64,000 nt of DNA. Origin: Erinaceus europaeus (taxonomy: Eukaryota > Chordata > Mammalia > Eulipotyphla > Erinaceidae). Positions 1 through 10,540 of this stretch are shown piece after piece. How positions within the stretch are numbered: the first letter of the stretch is position 1; the number at the start of each line of letters is the position of its first letter. Made by a program: the position numbers and the translations under genes. Below the pieces are notes generated by a model. That model made no database searches. It was not told where the DNA came from and saw only the letters and a list, made by a program, of their open reading frames with translations. The stretch covers positions 89,242,161 through 89,306,160 of the forward strand of contig NC_080175.1 in the NCBI RefSeq assembly GCF_950295315.1, written 5' to 3'.

Positions 1-133
1 TTAAAAGAGTATATAAAAGTAGCAGATTCATGTAGGCATAAAATCCTAGAAAAACTCTTGGCAGCAAAACAACAAACAATTGAAAATAATAAACAGTAAG
101 AGTAAGAGTAAATGCTGTTTAAATCTATAGAAA

Positions 134-160
134 GGTGTGTGTGTGTGTGTGTGTGTGTGT
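134..160. repeat. (TG)n microsatellite
   Basis: Uninterrupted TG dinucleotide tract of about 13 units. Reading frames across it are artefacts of the repeat. Confidence 0.95.
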
Positions 161-257
161 ACATATGTCTGCATGTTTGTAAGCTGGACTATATTTTCTA
201 GCATTCAAACCCTCCCATATCCATTTGAAGTTAAATTAACTCTGAAAATACTACTTC

Positions 258-413
258 CTATTCTTCTTCTTCTTCTTCTTTTTTTTTTTTTTTTTACCAG
301 AGCACTGCACTGCTCAGCTCTGGTTTATGGTGGTGCAGGGGATTGAAACTGCGACTTTGAAACTGCAGGCATGAAAGTCTCTTTGCATAACCATTATGTT
401 ATCTACCCCAACC
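258..413 (-). mobile_element. SINE type C, minus strand
   Basis: A T-rich tail (TTC repeats then a T run) is followed by the reverse complement of a tRNA-derived SINE seen elsewhere in the window, with the core CAGAGCACTG..GCTCAGCTCTGG and GCATAACCATTATG. The clean sense copy is at 47720-47903. The internal promoter B-box region is degraded here. Confidence 0.8.
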
Positions 414-430
414 TTGAAAATACTAGTATA

Positions 431-712
431 AAAAAAGATTACTATGCACAGGGACTTAGATTTAAGTACCTGCTTCCTACTTGCAAGGGCAGGGGAGTTT
501 CATGAGTGGGTCAATAGTGCTGCAGGTGTCTCTCTTTAGCACTCCCTCTATTTCACCACCTCTCAATTTCTTTCTGTTCTTTAAAATAAAGCAAACCAAA
601 AACATAGGGGGTGGGGAGGTCACTGGGAGTGATGGCTTTTGTGTACAGGCACTGGGCTCCAGAAATACCTGCAGTGGCAAAAATAAATAAATAAATAAAT
701 AAATAAATAGGA
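431..712 (+). mobile_element. Diverged tRNA-derived SINE with (AAAT)n tail
   Basis: The middle part matches the conserved SINE body (CTGCAGGTGTCTCTCTTT). The distal part matches the optional 3' module of SINE type A (AGTG.TGG..TTTGTGTACAGGCACTGGGCTCC). It ends in an AAAT microsatellite at about 682-709. It is strongly diverged, so it is an old copy. Confidence 0.65.
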
Positions 713-1139
713 AGAAAAACAGAAAAGAAAAAAGGATGAAGTGATGCTAAACTTTACTCAGTATTCCAGAACTAGAAGAACTGAATACAGTCAAGCCAGG
801 ACTTTATAAGATATGAATCAGATATAAATAGGAGCATTAGATATTTGAGCTTATTTACTCATCAATAAGCAAACCTTTAAATAGATTGATGCGGACAAAT
901 AATTTCTGTAGTACTGTCAAGCTGTGTCCCAAAGCTTCTTGGAAAGGAAATTGGAAGAATTATGCTGCAGAGAAAATTTTGATAACATTGGCCCATCCTA
1001 TTTGAATGTTATCATATGTCACCTATTGCCACTTTACTGAGCCCTTTTCATTGATATTTAAATTAATCCACTTTGTTTTTTATTACTATTCAAAACATAT
1101 GATGAGAACGAAAGTCCATGACATTCCTTTCAGAAATAC
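713..1139. other. AT-rich DNA, nothing recognised
   Basis: No coding frame, RNA gene or recognisable repeat seen in this stretch on either strand. Confidence 0.6.
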
Positions 1140-2260
1140 TGGCTTGTTGGGAAAGTCATGACATAGTCTTCTAAGGTTTTCAAAGGTCACTTATTTATAT
1201 GAAGAACAAAGACCAATCAATGATATATTTCCCAGTTTGTTCAATAGCCTTTTCCTGTCTTTTGGTGAGCTTCATAAACCCTCATTCATAGAAGGATCTG
1301 CCCTTTCTGCAAAAAAAAAAAAAATACTAAACAAGATACTGATGTACATCCTTATCTTAATTGAATATTATACCACGCATGGAGTTTTAAAGAGATTAAA
1401 ACAACTGGAAGTCTGATGGTGAAAGGTCAAGAGAGTATGGTGGGAGGGGCAAAACAAGCCATCCAAGCTCCTATAATTTTTGACAGGTGATCAAACTTGC
1501 TGTGGTCTCACATTGTCTCCCATCTATGTACTAACCAGGCCCGACCCTGCTTAGCTTCTGAGATCAGATGAGATTGAGCATGTTCAGGGTGGTATGGCTG
1601 TAAACGGTCTCACGTTGTCATGAAGAACACAATTCCTTTACGATTTCTGGATGACGGATTAATTCAAACTGTCCAATTGCTGATAGTACCTATTCAAACT
1701 GGCTGTTTGGAAACTTGCTAGGAGTTTGAAAAATCGACAATTTTAAAATCCCATCACACTGCAAGCATAATTTTCCTTTGATGAATGTCTGCTTTTGATG
1801 TCATTGGAGGTAAATCATCAAGATGGAGACCAAGACCACCTGTGCATCACGGTATTGTGAAAAGTCCATTTCTCATCACCAATGAACAGACACTTCAAAA
1901 AAGGGTCCTTTCCTCATGTTTACTTGAGCACATTGTTGATGTTTATGTGCGCTGTCAAATGAACTTCTCTGTGTTCACGAGGAACTCAAATATTGAGCTT
2001 GCTTACATACCCCAGCTTCTTCAGGTGGTTGTGAAGGCTTGAAGGATGGGTGCTCAATATTTCTATAATCGTGTGTCCTATAATGTGGGTTGGCTTGATC
2101 AGTGCTTTTACTTTATAGAGCATCCCATTGTCCTTTACATGACTTTCCTGTTCTTCCCTTTACAGAAAGAAACCAATCAAATATGGCAAAAGTGCACAGT
2201 TTGGTCTTTCATCTTCAACTTCTTATATAATCTCCCAAAATCATCCAAATGATTCCATTT
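1140..2260 (-). pseudogene. Mariner-family transposase relic
   Basis: Reading the minus strand in shifting frames gives a decayed mariner transposase. Around 2040-1960 it reads LKKLGYVSKLNI then VPRE, typical of the second DNA-binding helix and linker. Near 1880 comes GDEKW, the region of the first catalytic Asp. Near 1750 comes IMLAV then WDFK. Near 1630 comes RKGIVF followed by HDNVRP, the second Asp region. Near 1430 comes YSLDLSPSDFQLF, where the third Asp belongs. A C-terminal FMKL motif follows near 1280. Mariner is a cut-and-paste DNA transposon with a DD34D active site. Many stops and frameshifts and a 5S rRNA insertion make this copy dead. The terminal inverted repeats were not located, so the ends are approximate. 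Confidence 0.8.
1518..1605 (-). pseudogene. 5S rRNA retropseudogene (5S nt 1-88)
   Basis: The minus strand from 1605 reads as vertebrate 5S rRNA from its first nucleotide to about nucleotide 88 without gaps, with the conserved blocks ATACCACCCTGAAC, GAAGCTAAGCAGG and GTCGGGCCTGGTTAGTAC. The last ~32 nt of 5S are missing and CpG sites have decayed. It is flanked by a 14-bp direct repeat, GGTCTCACATTGTC at 1504-1517 and the same with one mismatch at 1606-1619. It therefore looks like a retrotransposed copy dropped into the mariner relic. No A-tail is visible. Not expected to be functional. Confidence 0.9.
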
Positions 2261-2616
2261 TTTAATGGAGCTAGTACTGTCACATATCATATGACATAAC
2301 TATAATACAGATATGAATTACTCTGCTGCTTTCAAAAATGAACTGGTGCCATCTGTTGCAAAGAAGTGTCATGCCTTTTCTGAAAACCAAATAGAAGCAC
2401 CCTTTATCATATTTTAAATCCTTTAAAATAAAAATGAATGCAGGATTAACTAGTGATAGACTCAAAGCTAATAGATAAATGAGGAAGAAATAAATATATG
2501 GAGGTTATGTTGCAAAAAATGACCGTGACTCTTCATTCTAGCCCATTTCCATAAACACATACTTTATTGTATATCTTTGGACTGAAAGTGAGCTGTCAAT
2601 TAAGTGATACTATTTT

Positions 2617-3304
2617 TTTATTTTTATTTATAAAACAGAAACATTGACAAAACCATAGGATAAAAGGGGTACTACTCCACACAATTCCCACCACTAGAAC
2701 TCCGTATTCCGTATCTCATCCCCTCCTCTGATAGTTTTCCTATTCTTTTTCCCTCTGGGAGTATGGACCTGGGGTCATTATGAGGTGCAGAATGTGGAAG
2801 ATCTGTCTGGTTTCTGTAATTGCTTACCCACTAAACATGGACATTGGCAGGTTGATCCATACCCCCAGCATGTATGTCTCTTTCCATAGAGGGGTGGGAC
2901 TCCAGGACACATTGGTAGGGTGGTTGCTTAAGGAGGTCTGGTTGGCATCAAATTGATGGGGTCTACAGTCAACAATATTTATATACCTTTCCCATATTTG
3001 GGAGCTACTCTCTTCCCTGATCCAGCTTTCCAGCCCCTTTTCCAGCCATGACATCATATCTCCAGACAATAACTTGGGTCTACCTGCATATGAGATGTCA
3101 GGCTCAGGAAAAAACTAGTATGGTCATGGGCCCTTTGGAATATAACTAAAATATAACTAAAATACTAACTATCTTTAAAATGGAGACTCCAAATCTTTAT
3201 CTGCAATATTCTAGCCTTTAGGTTCATGATTAGTCAACAATTTGTTTGGCTTTATATGTTAACTCTTTTTTCAGTCACCAGGCTCCAGATGCTACCACGA
3301 TGCC
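2617..3304 (-). mobile_element. 5'-truncated L1 tail (3' UTR only)
   Basis: The plus strand starts with a T-rich tail, then the reverse complement of the long L1 3' UTR seen at 27100-27570 (for example CACACAATTCCCACCAC and TAACTCTTTTTTCAGTCACC). It is bounded by a perfect 15-bp target duplication, AAGTGATACTATTTT, at 2602-2616 and 3305-3319. Only 3' UTR is present, as expected for a severely truncated insertion. Confidence 0.92.
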
Positions 3305-3507
3305 AAGTGATACTATTTTCTTCCCATAAACTAATGCTTCTGTTAGTTAATTTCTCCCTAGGAATTAAGAGCAGTTACATGGCTATGGAAAGTACAATGT
3401 CTACAGTTATCACATAGTCTAAAAAAATGCTGCATAATTTGGTATTGTAAACATTTAAAGAAAAAGGAAATTGTCTTAGTGAGAATTATTTTAAAAATTT
3501 CTTTCGT

Positions 3508-3702
3508 CTTGTTATTTATTTAATTATTATTGGATAGAAACAGAAATTGAGAGGGAAGAGGAAGATAGAAGGGAGAGATATATATCTGTAGCCCTGCTTC
3601 ACCACTCATGAAACGTTTCCCCAGGGGGAACCAAAGGCTTGAACCCAGGTCCTTGCACAATGTAATGCATGTGCTTAACCAGGTGTGCCACCATCTGGAT
3701 CC
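3508..3702 (-). mobile_element. SINE type B, minus strand
   Basis: Reverse complement of the tRNA-derived SINE with body CCTGCTTCACCACTCATGAA and head GCTTAACCAGGTGTGCCACC. The degraded B box reads GGCTTGAACCCAGG on the plus strand. The tail is AT-rich at the left end. Confidence 0.85.
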
Positions 3703-3720
3703 AAAGAAAAAGGAAATTGT

Positions 3721-4305
3721 TTGGCATCACTAAGTAGAAAAATGAAAATCTAAGGCACAATGACATCATCTGATCTCCATAGCATTCTTAAATCCTTCAT
3801 TCTGTCTTACTATTTTTAAATAATTAATCTTAATCTAAAGTTAGATATACTTTATTTGGCTCTGTGTTTCTGGTACTGGTTTTCATTGAATGCAATATTC
3901 ATGAGAGATTATTCTCATTCGACAATGTAAACATTGCATCGCCAGCAATAACACTATAATAGAATAATTCAAAAAACATGTGTTTACTTATGATGACTTC
4001 TTAGGTGTGTATTTTTAAACAATACTCTCCTATGTTTCAAAAGTACAGATGGAAGTAAAAATGTATAATTAGTTTAACTAACTCTCATATATACTAAGTA
4101 TATACTGTGTGGAAAAAAAATCTGTATATCAAAGACATACACAAAATACACTTCTTAAGAGAACTCACAACCTTATAGATACAGATACATAAATAATAAT
4201 GTCTCAGTGAATATCTTGGGAGTATCTAAAAAAGTAGTGAATGTATAGTAATAAAAGCACCAAAAAAACTCTAAGCTAACAATCTGTACCATTTTAATAC
4301 GACTT
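3721..4305. other. AT-rich DNA, nothing recognised
   Basis: No gene or repeat recognised beyond simple A/T richness. Confidence 0.55.
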
Positions 4306-4314
4306 ATTGTCACA

Positions 4315-4590
4315 CTTCTTATTTATTTTATTTTATTATTTTATTTTATTTTGCTTCCAGGGTTATCACTGGGGCTCAGTGCCTGCACTACGAATCCACT
4401 GCTTTCAGAGGCCATTTTTATTCGCCTTTGTTGCACTTGTTTATCGTTACCGGTATTATTGTTGTTGTCATTGTTGGATAAGACCGAGAGATACTGAGAG
4501 TTCCCCAGTACCAAGGGAAGCTCTCATGCTGTATTATTTCTGTCCCCTCTCTGCCTCTCTATATGGTCCAATAATAATAATAGTAAAATA
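4315..4590 (-). mobile_element. SINE type A 3' half, minus strand
   Basis: A TTTTA-rich tail is followed by GGGTTATCACTGGGGCTCAG, TGCCTGCAC and TTGTTGTTGTCATTGTTGGATA, the reverse complement of the 3' module and CAA-rich middle of SINE type A. The tRNA-like head is missing; a diverged CTCTCTGCCTCTCTATATGG segment and an (AAT)n stretch follow. Confidence 0.75.
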
Positions 4591-4599
4591 AGGAAATGA

Positions 4600-5015
4600 T
4601 GCCCAGGGTGGTGCACCTGACTGAGTGCATGCCCACATTGCCATGGGTAAAGATCCAGGTTCTATCCCTCAACCTCTTCCCGGCCTGGTAGGGGAAAGTT
4701 TTACAAGTGGTGGAGCAGGGCTGCAAGTGTTACTTTCTCTCTGCCTCCCTATCTTCCCCTTCAGCTTCAATTTCTCTGAGTATCTATCAAAAGAAAAAAA
4801 CATGGTGGTGATGGGAAGACTCTGAGGATTGGTAGATTCATTGTATCAGCACTAAGACCCAGCAATAACCTTACCAACTCCTTTCAATTTCTCTCTGCCC
4901 TATCAAAGTAAGATAAAAGAAAAAGAATAAAAGAAACCTACCAGAACCAGTGGATTTGTTGCATGGTCATTCAAGTCCAGTGGTGACCCTGGTGATCATA
5001 CATTAAAAAAAAACA
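4600..5015 (+). mobile_element. Diverged SINE(s), plus strand
   Basis: The head GGGTGGTGCACCTGACTGAGTG, a B-box-like GGTTCTATCCC, the body GTGGAGCAGGGCTGCAAGTG and a 3' module with CAGCACTAAGACCCAGCAATAACC resemble types B and A in succession. A second partial 3' module follows to about 5015. Probably one old copy with a younger fragment. Confidence 0.65.
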
Positions 5016-5107
5016 ACAAAAAACGGTGAAATATGAAACTTAGTTTTTGAAAACAAATGTATTTAAATCACATTTCTACATCCTTTAGAAGATTTCTCCT
5101 AGAAATA

Positions 5108-5265
5108 ACATAATGGTTATTCACATGATTCTCACCCTGAGGCTTTATAGTTCCTCATTCAATTTCAAGCAGCACCATCAGCCAGAGCTGAGCAGTGCTC
5201 TGGTCTCTCTCTCTTTTTTGTATCATTTCCTCCCTATCTGTCTCTTTAAAATAAAATGAAAAACA
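5108..5265 (+). mobile_element. SINE type C, plus strand
   Basis: TAATGGTTATTCACATGATTC, then CCTGAGGC and CAGAGCTGAGCAGTGCTCTGG, match the type C consensus inferred from 47720-47903. The short tail is AAATAAAATG. Confidence 0.8.
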
Positions 5266-7337
5266 ATATCATTCTCACCATTAAAATTGTTGACATAAAT
5301 CAAATTATTTAGCAACAATTATAAATAATTAATTATAAATAACTCAATGAATAAATTTGTTGTGGAACTATGAAGTTTTCTAGTAAAGTTCTTTATCTTA
5401 TATTTTCTTTTGGTTACTAACAAACCATTATTATACTCTTGACTGCCAGAAAAGAAAAAGAATGTTGATTTTACAAATTTTTGAAAGTAATAAAAAAAAA
5501 AAAACTATTCTACTTGATGTTAATCATATTTGAAAGAAAAAAATCAGGGAGAGATAACATTTTAAAAGACTAGAGAGAACTATGTTTAATAGTTCTTAAA
5601 CATATCTTTCACAGTTAAGAGATACCAAATTACAATCACTGAAAATTATGGTCAGGTGTTATATTTTAGAATTAGGCAAAGACTATTAATTTAAGTAAAA
5701 CTGAAGAAATTTCAAACTGGAGAGTATTTTATATTGAAAATATATTTCAGAGGATGTTAAGAACCTTTGCAAAATAATGAAAAGACTAATATTTTCAAGT
5801 AAGAAGCAGTGAACAGTTGAGAACTGATCAGAGCATAGTACCTTAAATTAGAAAGGAGAGACATTTGTCAAAGAAAATCCAAACAATGCCTAGGAGGTTC
5901 ATTGTCACTGTGAAAATAAGTTAATTGTGATGAATATGTCTGCAGCAGATGAGGGAAAATACCATTTTATTTAACACCATAACTTTGAATAAGTATGGAA
6001 AATGGTTTCTTTTCTATCTCCTATTAACACCAAGCCCACAAGCACCCACCCTACTATTCACATAAAAGGAGAGTAAAAAAAAAAAAGCAAAATAAATAAA
6101 AAAGATTTTTGTGCTCCAAGGTTCTTGGAAATCAAGACATTTTATTGAGCTATGTTTCTACCATTTATGGCACTTTTTATTCAAAAGTTGTCATACTTTT
6201 ATCTTTCTCATGAAAATCTTTTTCAAATAGATCTTATTAAGGGTAGTAAAAGAGAAAAAAAGAGTTTGCGACATATTGGTTTTCTTTGAAAGATTCTCAC
6301 TTTGTTCTTGATCTAAAAGAATAATTTTAAGTAACCCAGTGCTTACAAAAAGTGAAAAAAAATAAATCTTGAAACTGTGAGTATAGCTCAATATTCAGAT
6401 ATGTGAAAGGGAAGAAAAAGCATATGACCATGACTGAGAGACCTCCGAATGGAGCACTTAAGGAAATCAGCATGAAAAATAAAGTGCCCATTACCAAGTG
6501 ATGATTTACTGTATAATTTATGGGAAGGCAGAGTATGCTTGAAACTGCACTTAGCACCTGGATGCCATGAAATATAAATTGAGATGAAATGTGTTCATGA
6601 AACCCCATTAATAAGAAGCATGATGTTGGTTTCCTCTCTTTTTTGCTTCTAGTTTAACAGAAAGCAGTAATAAAACTGCACAATATTCAATCACATCTAT
6701 TTGATTCATTTTAGATTCATGAGAGCTTAATTTTCAAAGTATAGAGTTTATTTGGTATTTTTTTTGCACTATGTACTTATTACATCACTCAAAGAATTTT
6801 TGTCATTTGGGATAAATTAATCAAAATTAATTAAATTTTAATATTACTGAATCTATATTAATCAAACTCAAGTTTGACTAAACACATACCACATAAGTAC
6901 TATTTTTTGTGACAGTTTTCTTGCATCCTTTCTCTTAAACTAAACTTGCATAGACTTTCTGGGATTAACAAAAGAAAACTCAGGTTTGAAGTTTATGACT
7001 TAGACACTATGATAGACTAACCCTTAGAAGCAGTAATGTTGTAACATTATTTTGGCTTTGACTAGGACTTACTGGTGGTAACACTAGGACTCAGGCCAGG
7101 CAGGGTGAGTGGAGGCTGTACAATAGAGCTCCCGTGGACCTTATGGGAGAGAACCCTAATGATGTTTTTCCGCTATTTTCTGCACATTTCGTATGATGCA
7201 TGTCCCCTGAAGAACATGCCCATCTCACCTCTTAAGTCTTGGAAAACTCTCAATCTGTCTAGACTATAATGTCACCCAAAGTACACTGTACAGAATCAAA
7301 CCCCAGATTGCCTTCAGTATTTGTCACTAAATGTCTC
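5266..7337. other. Unique AT-rich intergenic DNA
   Basis: About 2 kb with no recognised repeat or gene. Open frames here are short (under 100 codons), lack recognisable domains and overlap on opposite strands, so I do not call them. Confidence 0.55.
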
Positions 7338-7635
7338 AACTTTTTTTTTTAATTTTTACTTCCTCAAGGGTTATTGCTGAGGCTTGGTGTTATGGCTTCC
7401 TGGGGACATCTCCCACCCCCCCCATTTTATTGAATAGGACAGAGACAATTTGAGAGAGGTGGATGGGAAGAGAGAGGGATAGAGAAAGACACCTACAGAC
7501 CTATTTCACTACTTGTGAAACACCTCCTCCTCTCACCGAACGGGGGAGCCAGGGGGCTGCAACCTGTTTCCTTGCTCAGGTCCTTGAGCTTAGTGCTGTG
7601 TGTGCTTGACCCGTGCCCCACCGCCTAGTCCTCAC
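7338..7635 (-). mobile_element. SINE type A, full length, minus strand
   Basis: T-rich tail, GGGTTATTGCTGAGGCTTGG (3' module), GGACAGAGACAATTTGAGAG, the body CACCTACAGACCTATTTCAC and a head ending ACCCGTGCCCCACCGCCTAG. Both modules and the tRNA-like head are present. It is moderately diverged. Confidence 0.85.
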
Positions 7636-7774
7636 TCCTACCCACCCAATTTGAGTTGTTCTTCAAATCGATAAACATATTGCTTTTATATTAAGTTGTT
7701 TTCTGTGATTTATTTGAGTACATAAAAAACACTGGACCAAGAATCAGCTACTTATTGAGATGCTTGTTGTTTGC

Positions 7775-8190
7775 AGCCACTAAGTTTTGGGTTCACCACA
7801 CCACCATGATAAAATGGCAAAGGTTCTAATCTAGTGCACAGGGGTTCAAATCCCTAGTCCCTATCAAAAGGGGACTTCTTCAAAAGTGGTGAATCTGTGC
7901 TGTGTCTCTTTCTCCCTCTCCCTCCATTTCTCTATGTTTCTATTGAACAAAAGAGAAAATGCTTTTGATAATTATTTTTTAGGGACTAGAGGTAAAAAAA
8001 AAAAAACTCAGCAGAATATACACTTTACCATTTGTGAATACCTGAGCTCCAGTCCCTGGAGCTATGTAGGAGTACCAAGCACAGCATCAAGAAGTTCCAT
8101 GCACAGTGGGGAAGTTATGCAGTGCTTCTCCTTCTCTCTGTCTCTTTTAATCTTGATCGCTAAAAAACTAAATGGAAACAAAACAATATA
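7775..8190 (+). mobile_element. Two diverged tRNA-derived SINE relics
   Basis: At about 7775-7975 a B-box-like GGGTTCAAATCCC is followed by GTGGTGAATCTGTGCTGTG and a CT-rich stretch. At about 8000-8165 GCACAGCATCAAG is followed by CAGTGCTTCTCCTTCTCTC. Both have the head, body and CT-rich layout of the local SINEs but are too diverged to assign to a type. Confidence 0.5.
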
Positions 8191-8610
8191 CCTTCTAGAA
8201 GAAGGAGCACTAGAATCACCTTGGCATGAGGCCACAGCAGCAATTAAACTATTAGTACCTTACTTGAAAAATTAAGATTATGATTTTTGTCAATCTTCCT
8301 GATTTTGAACTGGGACTATCAAGAAAGTATTTGCAGGACGAATAATAGTGTTCCAGTCCAAGTCTTCCACAGTGAACAGTTATATAATCTTTGTGTTGAC
8401 ATCAATGGGGTTTTGCCTGCACTTGAAAATGTCTAGTCCATATACTACAAGTGAGTATAATTTAATAGATCGATATTGGAAGTTGATTTTTTAATAATCA
8501 ACGTTCAGTATTTGAGCTAATTGTCGAAGGGTAACCCCCTTTTGAGAAATATTGTCAATACTGTTTCTCCTATTCATTGCTTAATTTAGTCTTTCACTTA
8601 ACACTGGCTG
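8191..8610. other. AT-rich DNA, nothing recognised
   Basis: No gene or repeat recognised. Confidence 0.5.
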
Positions 8611-8614
8611 CTTT

Positions 8615-8748
8615 TTTTTTGTTTTTGTTAAGTTTTATTAGGGAGAGAACTGGAGCATTACTCTCACACATGCAATGCTGGTGATGGAACTCAGGGCTTC
8701 AGGCTTGTAAACCCAACACTTCATCCTCTGTGTCACCTGACGACTGAT
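8615..8748 (-). mobile_element. Diverged SINE (C/D-like), minus strand
   Basis: On the minus strand GGTGACACAGAGGATGAAGT precedes a B-box-like CTGAGTTCCATCACC and a CT-rich end. The layout is that of the tRNA-derived SINEs, but it is a divergent copy. Confidence 0.5.
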
Positions 8749-8768
8749 TTCTGTTAGAAGAAGTTTTT

Positions 8769-8985
8769 GGGGCCAGATGGTGGCACACCTAGTTGAGTGC
8801 ACATTCTACAGTGCACAAGGACCCAGGTTCGAGCCCCCGGTCCCCACCTGCAGGGGGAAAGCTTCGAGAGTGGTGAAGCAGCTCTGCAGGTGTCTCTCTG
8901 TCTCTCTCGCTCTCTAGCTTCCCTCCTCCTCTTGATTTCTGGCTGTCTCAAATAAATAAATAAAGATAAAAAATTTTTAAAAAGA
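8769..8985 (+). mobile_element. SINE type B, well preserved
   Basis: Head GGGGCCAGATGGTGGCACAC, clean B box GGTTCGAGCCCC, body CCACCTGCAGGGGGAAAGC and AGTGGTGAAGCAG, a CT-rich stretch, then an AAATAAATAAATAAAG tail. This is a good sense reference for type B. The A and B box layout shows descent from a tRNA and RNA polymerase III transcription. Confidence 0.92.
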
Positions 8986-9067
8986 ATTTTTCTTCTTATG
9001 GTTGGTTTTTCTTTTCTTATTTGGTTTACTCCATTACAGTTTCCATGATTGTGAGAAGTTCAGTGGA

Positions 9068-9230
9068 CAAGGTCCAGGAGGTGGCATAGTGGATAAAGCT
9101 TTGAACACTCAAGCATGAGGTCCTGAGTACATACAATCCCTACCAGCACATGCCCCAGTGTGATGTCTGGCTCTTTCTCTCTCCCTCCTATCTTTTTCAT
9201 AAATAAATTAATGAAATCTTTAAAAAATAA
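9068..9230 (+). mobile_element. SINE type D
   Basis: GGAGGTGGCATAGTGGATAAAG, CAAGCATGAGGTCCTGAGT, GATGTCTGGCTCTTTCTCTC and an AAATAAATTAATG tail. A second copy lies at 53427-53567. The head resembles a tRNA with a degraded B box. Confidence 0.85.
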
Positions 9231-9349
9231 GTTTTATTTATAGTCCTGAGGAGTATGTAGAAAGAAAAAAGTAGGAACTATGGTTAATGAGTAGAGACAT
9301 TTGAAAATTAATTTTTAAAAAGTGAGAAGCAGCGATATAATAATTCTGT

Positions 9350-9389
9350 GGTAAAACATTAATTCCCCAATAAAGAAATTAAACAAAAC
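9350..9389 (+). mobile_element. 40-bp L1 3'-end insertion
   Basis: The insert carries GTAAAACATTAATTCCCCAA then TAAAGAAATT, the terminal bases of the older L1 3' end seen at 22545 and 28430, including the AATAAA signal. It is flanked by an 8-bp duplication AATTCTGT at 9342-9349 and 9390-9397. An extremely 5'-truncated L1 insertion. Confidence 0.75.
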
Positions 9390-9397
9390 AATTCTGT

Positions 9398-10055
9398 AGA
9401 AGGTAATTAAAATGAGTACAGATCAACAGTGCAGATTTTTCCAAGACAAATGATAGTATAAACAGTAGCAGACTTTTATACTTGTTTTTAGTTAACAGCC
9501 GAATGCTAACTATATTATCAATACCAACATAGTACACAGATATTGGGATTGGGAGTGTTGGGATGTTTCAAATAAAAATGAAGATGTTTTAAATTGAGCC
9601 ATCTGTGGGAAAAATCTATTCACTTATAAAAAGCAATTTTGCTTCTTAGTGAATTTCAGGTATATCATATTTATTGAAAAATTAACTATGGATGAGCAAA
9701 GGCAAATGCATCACAGCTAATTGAATATGGAGCTTTTAAAGAGACATTTGCACTTGCGATTTTTTACATTATTGATATAAATTATTTATAGATATCATGA
9801 AGAGAAAGAAGAAAAAGTATATTCAGGATAGGGGAATTTTAAATCCTCTTTAAAGAGGTAGATAAAGAAAAAAAGAAAGCATAGTATCATGTATAAAAAT
9901 GTTTCTAGCAAACTTGGGCTCGCCAACATGCACAATTTCAGGGATAACACACACCAAACTTTCTCTGGTGCCTCTCTTATGGTGCTTGGATGTGGACCTG
10001 GGCCACACACATGGCAGGGAGTTATCTATCACTCCAGCCCTTGTATGGAAAAAAA

Positions 10056-10056
<1 letters not shown>
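9398..10056. other. Mostly unique DNA
   Basis: AT-rich. The stretch 9900-10040, with CTCGCCAACATGCACAATTT and GTGCCTCTCTTATGGTGC, may be an old diverged repeat, but I cannot place it. No gene seen. Confidence 0.45.

Positions 10057-10103
<47 letters not shown>
10057..10103. repeat. (AT)n microsatellite
   Basis: Pure AT dinucleotide tract next to the SINE that follows. Long tyrosine/isoleucine frames across it are artefacts. Confidence 0.95.
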
Positions 10104-10106
<3 letters not shown>

Positions 10107-10405
10107 TTGGGCAGTAGCACAGCGGGTTAAGCACAGGTGTCACAAAGCACAAGGACCAGCATAAGGATCCCGGTTCGAGCCCCTGGCTCCACACCTGCAG
10201 GGGAGTTGCTTCACAAGAGGTGAAGCAGGTCTGCAGGTGTATGTCTTTCTCTCCCCCTCTGTGTCTTCCCCTCCTCTCACAATTTCTCTCTGTCCTATCC
10301 AACAACAACAACATCAGTCATAACTACAACAATAAAACAACAAGGCCAACAAAAGGGAATAAATAATAAATTAAAAAATATTTAAAAAATAAATAAATAT
10401 ATATA
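10104..10405 (+). mobile_element. SINE type A, plus strand
   Basis: Head GCAGTAGCACAGCGGGTTAA, B box GGTTCGAGCCCC, body GTGAAGCAGGTCTGCAGGTG, a CT-rich stretch, CAACAACAACATC, ACAAGGCCAACAAAAGGG and an AT-rich tail. Well preserved; it lacks the optional 3' module. Confidence 0.92.
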
Positions 10406-10407
10406 TG

Positions 10408-10540
10408 CAGAACATATAGCATAATGATTATGCAAATAGATTCTCACGTCTGAGGCTGCAAGGAGTTCATTAATTCCCCTGCATTGCCAAAAGCCAGTGC
10501 TGAGTGATGTCCCAGTATAAAAGTAAATAAATAAATAATT
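10408..10540 (+). mobile_element. SINE type C, plus strand
   Basis: CATATAGCATAATGATTATG, GATTCTCACGTCTGAGGC and AAGCCAGTGCTGAGTGATGT followed by an AAATAAATAAAT tail match type C. Confidence 0.8.

Noticed and set aside
1518..1605. Functional 5S rRNA gene
   Set aside because: Lacks the last ~32 nt, has several substitutions and is flanked by a target duplication.
7075..7269. 64-codon plus-strand frame as a possible host exon
   Set aside because: No recognisable domain, no splice context identified, and length is within chance for this stretch.
9850..10314. Minus-strand frame of 154 codons with a long Tyr-Ile run
   Set aside because: It crosses an (AT)n microsatellite and a SINE; no protein content.
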